A stretch of 10,728 nt of DNA from Actinomycetales bacterium. GTDB lineage: Bacteria > Actinomycetota > Actinomycetes > Mycobacteriales > Mycobacteriaceae. The stretch covers positions 1-10,728 of the forward strand of contig DUOR01000258.1 of the NCBI GenBank assembly GCA_012838715.1. Direction: 5' to 3'. The position numbers and the translations under genes were made by a program. The notes beneath the pieces are model-generated. The model was not told the DNA's origin. It ran no database searches and saw only the letters and a program-made list of their open reading frames with translations. Positions 1 through 6,437 of this stretch are shown here, one piece after another (position 1 is the stretch's first letter; every line of letters starts with the position of its first letter).

Positions 1-62
1 GCCTCCGCCTGCGCCGCCCCGGGGACGTCGCCGCCCTGGGACGCCCAATCCAGGGGCTTCAT
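1..62 (-). CDS. Possible 5' end of a leftward gene, truncated by the window edge
   Basis: An ATG on the minus strand at 62-60 opens a frame that stays open to the window edge for 20 codons and reads MKPLDWASQGGDVPGAAQAE. Base composition supports this frame: positions that would be third codon positions are about 95% G+C, second positions about 60%, and first positions about 85%, which is the usual ranking in a high-GC gene. The DNA just upstream (72-153) is clearly richer in A+T, as expected of an intergenic region. No strong Shine-Dalgarno is visible; AGCGGAC lies directly before the ATG. I do not recognise the protein, and 20 residues are too few for a family call. Alternatives are the 3' end of a rightward gene in either of two frames (stop at 69-71 or 133-135). 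The short length keeps confidence low. Confidence 0.33.
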   Translation of the reverse strand, partial: MKPLDWASQGGDVPGAAQAE

Positions 63-169
63 GTCCGCTGACGTTCAAGTTCTCGAAATAGACCTGAATG
101 TGAGGGGTATTTACGCAGGTCGCCGTTGGTTATGAATTCAGGTTGACCGCTTGGCGGACGTGAAGCCCC
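53..169. repeat. Widely spaced inverted repeat, 16-bp arms
   Basis: GGGGCTTCATGTCCGC at 53-68 is the reverse complement of GCGGACGTGAAGCCCC at 154-169 with one difference, which would be a G-U pair in a rightward RNA. The arms are 85 bp apart. An inner pair, ACCTGAAT (92-99) and ATTCAGGT (136-143), nests inside them. The left arm carries the ATG of the possible leftward gene, and the right arm carries a GTG in the mirror-image position. The role is unknown; a divergent operator pair or a long RNA stem are both possible. Confidence 0.6.
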
Positions 170-195
170 GCGGTTCGGGCCGGTCGCCGCGGGGC
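165..195 (-). terminator. Candidate hairpin terminator of the acyl-CoA ligase gene
   Basis: GCCCCGCGG (165-173) and CCGCGGGGC (187-195) form a perfect 9-bp stem with a 13-nt loop, starting 29 nt past the stop codon of the leftward ligase gene. No T-tract follows in either direction, so it is not a canonical intrinsic terminator; U-less hairpins are often proposed in high-GC actinobacteria. The GCCCC at 165-169 is shared with the right arm of the larger inverted repeat (53-169), so the two pairings exclude each other. Confidence 0.35.
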
Positions 196-198
196 CAC

Positions 199-210
199 CG
201 TCGGAAAGCG
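199..210 (+). repeat. 12-mer CGTCGGAAAGCG, copy 1
   Basis: This is the first of four exact copies of this 12-mer in the window. It lies 14 nt beyond the stop codon of the leftward ligase gene. It extends to a 15-bp match (199-213) with the inverted copy inside rho, and to a 14-bp match (198-211) with the copy after atpI. The function is unknown. Confidence 0.7.
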
Positions 211-224
211 GGGAAGTGCGGCGA

Positions 225-1946
225 TTAGCGGTTCTCGCCGGGGCCCTTCAGCTTGATGACGTCGAGCTCACCGGCGGCCAGGTGCGCGCGGAGGTCCTTC
301 TTGTCGAACTTGTCCACCGACGTCTTGTCGATGCGGTCGACGAAGGCCCAGTACTCGGGGAGCATCCACTTCGGCAGCTTCGGCCGCAGTTCGTCGCGGA
401 GCTTCTCCGCCTGCTCCTTGTCGCCGGCGATGTCCGGGTACAGGACGGTGACCGCGAGGGGGCGCTCGCCCCACTTCTCGTCGGGGACGCCGATGACGGC
501 GCACTCGACGACGTCGCCGGACTCCATGACCAAGTTCTCCAGCTGCACCGAGTAGATCCACTCGCCGCCGGAGCGGATGACGTCCTTGGCGCGGTCCTGG
601 ACGGTGAGGTACCCGTCGCGGGTGATGGAACCGACGTCACCGGTGCGCAGCCACCCGTCGGCGGTGAACCGCGACCGGGCGCGATCGACCTCGTCGCCGC
701 GGAAAAGGTGCGCCTCACCGCCGTCGTCCTCCTCGGGGGAGTGGTAGTAGGAACCGGTCACGGTGTTGCCGCGGACCTGCAGCTCACCCTGGTTGCGGTC
801 GTGCAGGTCGAGGATGCGGCCGTCCTCGTCGACGATGCGGAAATCCATGATGTCCGGGAAACGGCCCTGCGAGGCGCGGTAGCGTTCGCGGGCCTCGCCG
901 GACGCACCCGACGGCGGCCGGGCGACCGTGCCCACCGGCGACGTTTCGGTCATGCCCCACAGGTGGATGACGTCCACGCCGTAGCGTTCCTCCCACATCC
1001 GGATCAGGGCGCGCGGGGCGGGGGAGCCGCCGACGAAGATGTCCTGCAGGCTCATCCGCTCCGGCGGGTTGTTGAGGTAATGCACCATGAGCGAAATCCA
1101 CAGCGTCGGCACGCCCTGCGCGACTCGCGGCAACGACGTGGCGATGATTTCCGCCAGCCGCGGCGACGACAGGTCCCCGCCGGGGAACACCAGCGGCGCG
1201 CCGCACGCGAACGCCGCCAGCGGAACGCCCCAGCTGAGGACGTGGTAGATGGGCACGCAGCACAGCCACGGGGTGCCGTGGGAAATGGCGAAGGAGTCGG
1301 TGGTCCGCAGGTTCAGGCTGTGCAGGTAGAGCGAGCGGTGGCTGTAGATGACGCCCTTCGGGGCGCCCTCCGTGCCGGTGGAGTAGCACATGGCGGCGCC
1401 GCTGGTCTCGTCCAGTTCCGGCCAGTCGAAGGTGACCGGGCGGCCGTCGAGCAGGGCCTCGTAGGAGTGCCACGGCATGTCGTCGGGGAGGTGGACGGCG
1501 GCGTCGGCAAGCCCGTGCGTGCCGATGAACACCACCGCCCGCACGCTCGGGCAGCTCGGCAGCATGCGGCCAAGGGTTTCGGCCAGCGCGGGGTCGGCGA
1601 TGATGACCTCGTCGTGGGCGTGGTTGATGATGTGCACGATCTGGTCGTCCATCAGCTGCTGGTTCAGCGGCTGGAACACGGCGCCCATCGCGGAGACGCC
1701 CAGGAACACCTCGAGGTGCTCGGCGCAGTTGTACAGCAGCGTGCCCACCCGCTGGTCGCCGTCGATGCCCAGTTCGTCGCGCAGCGCGTGGGCGAGGGCG
1801 GCGGCGCGGGCGCCGACGTCGGCGAAGGTCTGCGTCTCCGGCCCGTCCGGCCCCCACGACGTGACTTTCGTGTTCGCGTGGATGGTGCGGCCGTATTCGA
1901 GGATCCGCGCCACGTTGAGCGGGATCTCCTGCATCGTGCTGCGCAT
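225..1946 (-). CDS. AMP-forming fatty-acyl-CoA ligase (ANL superfamily)
   Basis: This 573-residue protein should activate a carboxylic acid, probably a medium or long fatty acid, to an acyl-adenylate and then transfer it to CoA. The adenylation core motifs are in order: the P-loop-like A3 motif STGTEGAPKG near residues 189-198, WGMTETSP near 330-337, GWLRTGDVG around Asp437, DRAKDVIRSGGEW shortly after, and the C-terminal lysine in TSVDKFDKK (Lys546). Two consensus positions differ: TEG replaces the usual TTG in A3, and Asp replaces the usual Gly before the catalytic lysine. Length and motif order fit AlkK/FadD-type ligases. The ATG at 1946 is chosen because a TAGTGT -10 motif ends 7 nt before it; an ATG at 1934 and an upstream one at 2012 are alternatives. 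It is convergent with nothing in view and divergent from rho. The substrate cannot be read from sequence alone. Confidence 0.93.
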   Translation of the reverse strand: MRSTMQEIPLNVARILEYGRTIHANTKVTSWGPDGPETQTFADVGARAAALAHALRDELGIDGDQRVGTLLYNCAEHLEVFLGVSAMGAVFQPLNQQLMDDQIVHIINHAHDEVIIADPALAETLGRMLPSCPSVRAVVFIGTHGLADAAVHLPDDMPWHSYEALLDGRPVTFDWPELDETSGAAMCYSTGTEGAPKGVIYSHRSLYLHSLNLRTTDSFAISHGTPWLCCVPIYHVLSWGVPLAAFACGAPLVFPGGDLSSPRLAEIIATSLPRVAQGVPTLWISLMVHYLNNPPERMSLQDIFVGGSPAPRALIRMWEERYGVDVIHLWGMTETSPVGTVARPPSGASGEARERYRASQGRFPDIMDFRIVDEDGRILDLHDRNQGELQVRGNTVTGSYYHSPEEDDGGEAHLFRGDEVDRARSRFTADGWLRTGDVGSITRDGYLTVQDRAKDVIRSGGEWIYSVQLENLVMESGDVVECAVIGVPDEKWGERPLAVTVLYPDIAGDKEQAEKLRDELRPKLPKWMLPEYWAFVDRIDKTSVDKFDKKDLRAHLAAGELDVIKLKGPGENR

Positions 1947-1953
1947 GCCCACC

Positions 1954-1959
1954 ACACTA
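1954..1959 (-). promoter_or_regulatory. -10 element for a leaderless ligase transcript
   Basis: On the minus strand TAGTGT (TANNNT type) ends 7 nt upstream of the ATG at 1946. This spacing would put the transcription start on or next to the start codon, a common arrangement in actinobacteria. No convincing -35 or Shine-Dalgarno is seen, which fits a leaderless message. Confidence 0.45.
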
Positions 1960-2025
1960 GCCGGGAAGGTGCGCCGCCCGGCCGGGGCATGGGCGGGCCG
2001 CGCCGGACACACCGGGCCCCTCCAG

Positions 2026-2055
2026 TTGCCCGCGGGAAGACGGGGGTATTACTCT
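2026..2055 (+). promoter_or_regulatory. Candidate sigma-A promoter for rho
   Basis: TTGCCC (2026-2031) and TACTCT (2050-2055) are separated by 18 nt; TATTAC at 2047 is an overlapping alternative -10. It lies about 310 nt before the rho start, back to back with the ligase promoter. If it is used, rho has a long 5' leader. Confidence 0.4.
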
Positions 2056-2371
2056 TGATCCCCAGGACGCCGCGACGAATGCCGTCGGTCCCTTTTTCAT
2101 GGCGCGCCCAATCCCAATCGTTTCCCGCATGTCGGGCCGGGGTTGCCGCCGGGGCCTTCTTTCATGGCATTGCCTCGTCACCCCAGGGGACTTTCATGGG
2201 GTCGATGTTTTCAAGCGTTATTCCGCGGCGCCGTACCCCCACGATTTTCCGTGTGTCGGGTCTGACCGCCGGATGCGGCCGGATTCCCGGGGCCGGCCCA
2301 CCGGCCCGCGCGGATTGCCTGAGGCGCTTCATGGCGCCAGCTGTCGCGGGGAAGAATACGAAAGGATTTCC
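2056..2371 (+). promoter_or_regulatory. Long rho leader with hairpin and repeated TTCATGG
   Basis: This non-coding stretch before rho holds four copies of TTCATGG (2096-2102, 2161-2167, 2193-2199, 2328-2334), the first three extended to TTTCATGG. It also holds a C-rich, G-poor segment around 2088-2125 with CCCAATCCCAATC, and a perfect 7-bp hairpin, GGGCCGG (2290-2296) with CCGGCCC (2301-2307) around CCCA. Rho is known in other bacteria to control its own mRNA through Rho-dependent termination in the leader; the C-rich segment could be such a loading site here. That is inference. Confidence 0.4.
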
Positions 2372-2375
2372 GTGA
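2196..2375 (+). CDS. Possible leader ORF overlapping the rho start
   Basis: An ATG at 2196, preceded by AGGGGA at a 5-nt spacing, opens a 59-codon frame whose TGA (2373-2375) overlaps the rho GTG start as GTGA. A nested ATG at 2331 in the same frame, with GAGG 6 nt before, would give a 14-residue peptide, MAPAVAGKNTKGFP, ending at the same stop. The overlap would permit translational coupling to rho. Against it: third-position G+C in this frame is only about two thirds, well below the neighbouring genes, and the peptide has no recognisable family. E. coli and Salmonella have a leader peptide (rhoL) before rho, which is a functional analogy only. Confidence 0.25.
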   Translation: MGSMFSSVIPRRRTPTIFRVSGLTAGCGRIPGAGPPARADCLRRFMAPAVAGKNTKGFP

Positions 2376-4294
2376 CCGATACGGACACCACCGTTTCTGC
2401 CGAGGGGCAGGAGAACCTGACGTCGCTGCGCATGGCGGAGCTTCGCACCATCGCCGCCGGCAAGGGCATTCGCGGCCTGTCCGCGATGCGCAAGCACGAG
2501 TTGATTGCGGCGATTCAGAATGCGGGCTCCGGCTCCGCCCCGCTTTCCGACGACTCCCGCCGCGGCGACTCGGCCGACAAGGGCGACCAGGGCAAGGGCG
2601 ACGCCGACAAGGGTGACACCGGCAAGGGTGGCTCCGACAAGGGCGACCAGGGCAAGGGCGACTCCGGCAAGGGTGGCTCCGACAAGGGCGACCAGGGCAA
2701 GGGCGAGTCCGGCAAGGGTGGCTCCGACAAGGGGGACCAGGGCAAGGGCGAGTCCGGCCGGGACGACTCGGGGGACCAGTCCGGCAACCAGTCCGGCAAC
2801 GATGACCAGGACGACTACCCGTCCCGTTCCCAGTCGCGTCGCGCGCGCCGTGACCGCGCCCGCCAGCGCCACCGCGAGCAGCAGAACCATGGCGACGGCA
2901 ACCAGGGCCAGAACCAGAACAAGGGCGACGGCAACCAGGGCGGCAACCAGAACCAGGGCGGCAACCAGCAGGGTGGCCGTAACCGGGGCGGCCGCAACCA
3001 GGACGATCAGGACGGTGGCCGGGGTGGCCGCCGCAACCGTCGCAATCGCCGCGATCGCCGTGGCCGCGACAACCAGGGCGGCAACGACGAGGGCGTGCGC
3101 GAGGGCGACGTCCTGCAGCCGGTCGCCGGCATCGTCGACGTGATGGACAACAACTCCGCGTTCGTCCGCACCTCGGGTTACCTGCCGGGTTCGAACGACG
3201 TCCATGTGTCGCAGCAGATCGTCCGCAAGTTCGGACTGCGCAAGGGCGACGCCATCACCGGCCAGGTCCGCATGCCCCGCGATGGCGGCGGCGGGCAGGT
3301 CACCCACGGTTCCGGCCGCAACAAGCGCAAGTACAACCCGCTGGTGCAGGTGGACACCATCAACGGCCAGGCGCCGGACGACGTCCGCCAGCGCCCGGAG
3401 TTCGGCAAGCTGACGCCGCTGTACCCGAACCAGCGCCTGCGCCTGGAGACGGAGCAGAAGATCCTCACCACCCGCGTGATCGACCTGATCATGCCGATCG
3501 GCAAGGGCCAGCGCGCCCTCATCGTCTCGCCGCCGAAGGCCGGCAAGACGACGATCCTGCAGAACATCGCCAACGCCATCGCGACGAACAACCCCGAGTG
3601 CTACATGATGGTCGTCCTCGTGGACGAGCGCCCGGAGGAAGTCACCGACATGCAGCGGTCCGTCCGCGGCGAGGTCATCGCCTCGACGTTCGACCGTCCG
3701 CCGAGCGACCACACCATCGTCGCCGAGCTGGCCATCGAGCGCGCCAAGCGTCTCGTGGAGCAGGGCCAGGACGTCGTGGTGCTGCTGGATTCCATCACCC
3801 GACTGGGCCGCGCGTACAACAATTCCTCGCCGGCGTCGGGACGCATCCTGTCCGGTGGCGTGGACTCCAACGCGCTCTACCCGCCGAAGCGGTTCCTGGG
3901 CGCCGCCCGCAACATCGAGAACGGTGGTTCGCTGACCATCATCGCCACGGCGATGGTCGAGACCGGTTCCGCCGGCGACACGGTCATCTTCGAGGAGTTC
4001 AAGGGAACCGGCAACGCCGAGCTCAAGCTGGACCGCAAGATTTCCGAGCGCCGCGTGTTCCCGGCCGTCGACGTCAACCCGTCGGGCACCCGCAAGGACG
4101 ACCTGCTGCTGGCCCCGGACGAGGCCCGCGTGATGCACAAGCTGCGCCGCATCCTCTCCGCCCTGGACCCGCAGTCGGCGATTGACCTGCTGATCAAGCA
4201 GCTGAAGAAGACCAAGAACAACCGCGAGTTCCTCATGCAGGTCGCCTCGAGCGCCCCGATGGCCGCGGACGTCGACGTCGACGAGATGCTGTAG
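2372..4294 (+). CDS. rho: Transcription termination factor Rho
   Basis: Rho is a hexameric RNA-dependent ATPase that loads on C-rich RNA and dislodges RNA polymerase. The 640-residue product has a Rho N-terminal helical domain (about residues 15-50), a disordered insert (about 52-243), a cold-shock-like RNA-binding domain (about 244-350), and the RecA-type motor. The motor has the Walker A motif SPPKAGKTT (Lys392), Walker B VVVLLDS (Asp473), the Q-loop region VDSNALYPPKRF and the R-loop ETGSAGDTVIFEEFKG. The insert has a K/D/G part made of 15-residue repeats and an R/N/Q/G part with clusters such as RRNRRNRRDRRGR. E. coli Rho has 419 residues; actinobacterial Rho proteins carry such inserts. 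The GTG at 2372 is chosen for AAAGGA just upstream and the natural start of the conserved N-domain; an in-frame ATG at 2099 would add 91 unlikely residues. prfA follows after 9 nt. Confidence 0.97.
   Translation: MTDTDTTVSAEGQENLTSLRMAELRTIAAGKGIRGLSAMRKHELIAAIQNAGSGSAPLSDDSRRGDSADKGDQGKGDADKGDTGKGGSDKGDQGKGDSGKGGSDKGDQGKGESGKGGSDKGDQGKGESGRDDSGDQSGNQSGNDDQDDYPSRSQSRRARRDRARQRHREQQNHGDGNQGQNQNKGDGNQGGNQNQGGNQQGGRNRGGRNQDDQDGGRGGRRNRRNRRDRRGRDNQGGNDEGVREGDVLQPVAGIVDVMDNNSAFVRTSGYLPGSNDVHVSQQIVRKFGLRKGDAITGQVRMPRDGGGGQVTHGSGRNKRKYNPLVQVDTINGQAPDDVRQRPEFGKLTPLYPNQRLRLETEQKILTTRVIDLIMPIGKGQRALIVSPPKAGKTTILQNIANAIATNNPECYMMVVLVDERPEEVTDMQRSVRGEVIASTFDRPPSDHTIVAELAIERAKRLVEQGQDVVVLLDSITRLGRAYNNSSPASGRILSGGVDSNALYPPKRFLGAARNIENGGSLTIIATAMVETGSAGDTVIFEEFKGTGNAELKLDRKISERRVFPAVDVNPSGTRKDDLLLAPDEARVMHKLRRILSALDPQSAIDLLIKQLKKTKNNREFLMQVASSAPMAADVDVDEML
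2541..2552 (-). repeat. 12-mer CGTCGGAAAGCG, copy 2 (inverted, inside rho)
   Basis: On the plus strand this reads CGCTTTCCGACG, in the codons for residues Leu-Ser-Asp-Asp at the start of the variable Rho insert. Including CCC before it, the match to the copy at 199 is 15 bp. It is the only copy inside a coding region, at a place with little sequence constraint. Confidence 0.7.
2576..2764 (+). repeat. In-frame 45-bp tandem repeats in rho
   Basis: Three nearly identical 45-bp units (2630-2674, 2675-2719, 2720-2764) follow a degenerate 54-bp lead unit (2576-2629). Each encodes a 15-residue block of the form GSDKGDQGKG(D/E)SGKG; the last unit ends in GRD. Differences are few: GAC versus GAG at one codon, GGC versus GGG at another, and AAGGGT replaced by CGGGAC at the end of unit 3. 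Such similarity points to recent slippage or unequal crossover, so copy number may vary between strains. Confidence 0.9.
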
Positions 4295-4303
4295 GAGGGC
4301 ACC

Positions 4304-5377
4304 ATGGCAGACAAAGTGACGGCCGTCGATGACGTCCTGTCCGAGTACCACGGTCTGGAGCAGCAGCTCGCCGACCCGGATCTGCACAATGACGCGGCGC
4401 GGGCGCGGAAGGTGGGCAAGCGGTTCAATGAGCTGCAGCCGATCATCCAGACGCACGCCCGCCTGACGGAGGTCCGGGACGACCTGGAGGCGGCGCGCGA
4501 GATGGCGTCGGAGGACGCGGAGTTCGCCGCGGAGGCCGAGCGGTTGGAGCAGGAGTCGGAGGAGCTCGAGGAGCGCCTCGCGGACCTGCTGGCGCCGCGC
4601 GACCCCCATGATTCCGAGGACGTGGTCATGGAGATCAAGGCCGGCGCGGGCGGCGAGGAGGCGGCGCTGTTCGCCGGCGAGCTGGCGCGCATGTACCAGC
4701 GCTACGCCGAGAAGAACGGCTTCACCACGGAGATTCTCGGCCTGTCCGAGTCCGATCTCGGCGGCGTCAAGGACATGTCCTTGTCCATTCGCGCGAAGAA
4801 CCCGGGCCGCGACGGCGCGTGGAGCGCCTTCAAGTTCGAGGGCGGCGTCCACCGCGTGCAGCGCGTCCCGGTCACCGAGTCGCAGGGCCGCATCCAGACC
4901 TCCGCCGCCGGCGTGCTCGTGTACCCGGAGCCGGACGAGGTCGAGGACGTGGAGATCCCCGACAAGGACATCCGCATCGACGTGTACCGCGCGTCGGGCA
5001 AGGGTGGCCAGGGCGTCAACACCACCGACTCCGCCGTGCGCATCACGCACCTGCCGACGGGTCTCATCGTGACCTGCCAGAAGGAGCGTTCGCAGATCCA
5101 GAACAAGGCCCGCGCCATGCAGGTGCTGGCCGCGCGCCTGCAGCAGCTGGCGGAGGAGGAGGCCGCGGCGTCGGCGTCCGACGCCCGCAAGTCGCAGGTC
5201 CGCACCATGGACCGTTCGGAGCGCGTGCGCACGTACAACTTCCCCGAGAATCGTGTGTCCGACCACCGCATCGGCTACAAGGCGCATAACCTCGATGCAG
5301 TGCTCGGCGGGGACATGGAGGATCTGCTGAAGGCCCTCCACGACGCCGAGCGGCAGGAGCGGCTGGAAGCGGAGTAG
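4304..5377 (+). CDS. prfA: Peptide chain release factor 1 (RF1)
   Basis: RF1 recognises UAA and UAG in the ribosomal A site and triggers hydrolysis of peptidyl-tRNA. The 357-residue product has an N-terminal helical domain, the codon-recognition tripeptide in [10 protein letters not shown] (Pro189-Val190-Thr191, the PxT type that marks RF1 and not RF2) and the catalytic GGQ in [10 protein letters not shown] (Gly234-Gly235-Gln236). These positions are within one residue of E. coli RF1. A strong Shine-Dalgarno, GGAGGG, lies 5 nt before the ATG and overlaps the region just after the rho stop, so the two genes are almost certainly co-transcribed. Gln236 is the residue methylated by the product of the next gene, prmC. 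Nothing is odd in length or motifs. Confidence 0.98.
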   Translation: MADKVTAVDDVLSEYHGLEQQLADPDLHNDAARARKVGKRFNELQPIIQTHARLTEVRDDLEAAREMASEDAEFAAEAERLEQESEELEERLADLLAPRDPHDSEDVVMEIKAGAGGEEAALFAGELARMYQRYAEKNGFTTEILGLSESDLGGVKDMSLSIRAKNPGRDGAWSAFKFEGGVHRVQRVPVTESQGRIQTSAAGVLVYPEPDEVEDVEIPDKDIRIDVYRASGKGGQGVNTTDSAVRITHLPTGLIVTCQKERSQIQNKARAMQVLAARLQQLAEEEAAASASDARKSQVRTMDRSERVRTYNFPENRVSDHRIGYKAHNLDAVLGGDMEDLLKALHDAERQERLEAE

Positions 5378-5389
5378 GGGACGGCGGAT

Positions 5390-6304
5390 ATGGCGCGGAC
5401 CATCGGGGGGATCCTGGACGACACCGAGGCGCAGCTCGCGGAAGCGGGGTGCGCCTCGCCGCGCGTGGACGCGGAGCTGCTCATGTGCCACGTCTCCGGC
5501 CGCAGCCGCACCGATCTGCTGTTGTCCCGCAGGGAGGTGCTTGCCGACGACGACCCCCTCGTCGTCCGCCTGCCCAAACTGGTGCTCAAGCGGGTTCTGC
5601 GGCAGCCGCTGCAGCACATCACCGGGACGGCCCCGATGGGCCGGCTGAATCTCGAGGTGGGGCCCGGCGTTTTCGTGCCGCGCCCCGAAACGGAGCTGCT
5701 CGCAGAATGGGGCGTCGGTGCGCTGCGGCGGATGCGGGTGGACGAAGGGGTGGCGAAGCCCACCGTCGTCGACCTGTGCTCCGGGTCCGGCGCGCTGGCC
5801 CTGGCGGTCGCCGACGCCGTCCCCGCGGCCGAGGTGGTGGGCGTCGAGATCGACGACACCGCGCTGGGCTGGGCGAACCGGAACCTGGAGCGGATGCGCA
5901 TCATGTGGGCGGAGGAGCGGGTCCCCGCCATGTCCGTGACCCGGGTGCGCCTCATCCACGGCGACGCCACCGACCCGAACCTGCTGCAGCACCTGCACGG
6001 CCGCGTCGACCTGGTCGTGTCGAACCCGCCGTACGTCCCCGAGGGCACCGACGTCGGCCCCGAAGTGCGCTGCGACCCCCATCACGCGGTGTTCGGGGGA
6101 GCGGACGGGCTCGACGTCATCGGTCCTATGATTGACGTGGTGCGCGCGCTGCTCCGCCCCGGCGGCGCCGTCGGCATCGAGCATGACGACGACTCCGCCG
6201 CGGACGTCGCCGCCGTCCTCCGGGACGCCGGCTGCTTCCGGGACATCGCCCACCACCGGGACCTCGCGGGCCGGGACCGCTTCACCACCGCCACCCGCAC
6301 CTGA
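5390..6304 (+). CDS. prmC: Release factor glutamine methyltransferase PrmC (HemK)
   Basis: PrmC transfers a methyl group from S-adenosylmethionine to the amide of the GGQ glutamine in RF1 and RF2, which raises release efficiency. The 304-residue product has an N-terminal helical domain that binds the release factor, the RPETE motif (98-102), the SAM-binding glycine loop DLCSGSGAL (128-136), an acidic strand end in VVGVEIDD, and the substrate-amide motif NPPY (212-215) that marks N5-glutamine methyltransferases. It starts 12 nt after prfA; the ribosome site is weak, with AGGGGA and GGCGGA in the gap. The prfA-prmC pairing is conserved in many bacteria and makes functional sense, since the enzyme follows its substrate. 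The C-terminal residues from about 290 on are poorly conserved in the family. Confidence 0.96.
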   Translation: MARTIGGILDDTEAQLAEAGCASPRVDAELLMCHVSGRSRTDLLLSRREVLADDDPLVVRLPKLVLKRVLRQPLQHITGTAPMGRLNLEVGPGVFVPRPETELLAEWGVGALRRMRVDEGVAKPTVVDLCSGSGALALAVADAVPAAEVVGVEIDDTALGWANRNLERMRIMWAEERVPAMSVTRVRLIHGDATDPNLLQHLHGRVDLVVSNPPYVPEGTDVGPEVRCDPHHAVFGGADGLDVIGPMIDVVRALLRPGGAVGIEHDDDSAADVAAVLRDAGCFRDIAHHRDLAGRDRFTTATRT

Positions 6305-6314
6305 GGCCGCGGCC

Positions 6315-6326
6315 GGCGCCGGCGCC
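6315..6326. repeat. 12-bp perfect palindrome after prmC
   Basis: GGCGCCGGCGCC is its own reverse complement and sits 11 nt after the prmC stop in a run of GGC/GCC. It could form part of a hairpin at the end of prmC, but it has no T-tract and may simply reflect extreme GC content. Confidence 0.5.
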
Positions 6327-6335
6327 GAGCCACGG

Positions 6336-6347
6336 CGTCGGAAAGCG
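6336..6347 (+). repeat. 12-mer CGTCGGAAAGCG, copy 3
   Basis: Exact copy in the gap between prmC and tsaC, 31 nt after the prmC stop. Its flanks (GG before, CACG after) differ from the other copies, so only the 12-mer core is shared by all four. Confidence 0.7.
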
Positions 6348-6414
6348 CACGCCACAACCCAGCGACGACCACGCGACAACCGAGCCACCACAACCCAGCG
6401 ACGACAACCACGCC
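6339..6414 (+). promoter_or_regulatory. T-free, C-rich spacer with 18-bp direct repeat
   Basis: For 76 nt the plus strand has no T at all, about 46% C, 33% A and 21% G. It includes a perfect direct repeat, CCACAACCCAGCGACGAC at 6352-6369 and 6388-6405, offset by 36 bp. The RNA would be largely unstructured and richer in C than in G, the classic character of a Rho loading (rut) region. It lies within a probable operon whose first gene is rho. A role in Rho-dependent control of tsaC and genes after it is inference; no open reading frame of note explains the composition. Confidence 0.45.
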
Positions 6415-6417
6415 TTG

Positions 6418-6437
6418 AAAGGACGGGCCCCGCCCCA
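6418..6437 (+). promoter_or_regulatory. Unusually spaced ribosome binding site of tsaC
   Basis: AAAGGA (6418-6423) is 14 nt from the ATG at 6438, too far for normal use. Between them GGGC (6425-6428) and GCCC (6432-6435) can form a 4-bp hairpin around CCC. Folding it would bring the effective spacing down to about 3 nt. No closer Shine-Dalgarno and no alternative in-frame start are seen. Confidence 0.35.

Noticed and set aside
1..135. 3' end of a rightward gene such as thrB in the first frame
   Set aside because: A weak resemblance to the homoserine kinase C-terminus was considered, but codons after position 66 lose the GC-rich third positions, and the position-specific composition of 1-60 favours the minus strand.
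2099..2371. In-frame N-terminal extension of Rho by 91 residues
   Set aside because: The GTG at 2372 has AAAGGA upstream and begins just before the conserved N-domain; the extension has no Rho similarity and weaker codon composition.
216..2375. A 719-codon open frame on the plus strand
   Set aside because: Most of it is antisense to the ligase gene, and the product is low in complexity with no domain. It is a GC-rich shadow; only its last 60 codons were kept as a possible rho leader ORF.
2515..2799. Regular repeats that could recall a CRISPR array
   Set aside because: The 45-bp units are directly adjacent with no variable spacers, stay in the rho frame and encode a regular peptide.
6132..6437. 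Fusion of prmC-overlapping codons to tsaC
   Set aside because: The frame is open only because of composition; it would overlap the conserved end of prmC, and the TsaC family begins close to the ATG at 6438.
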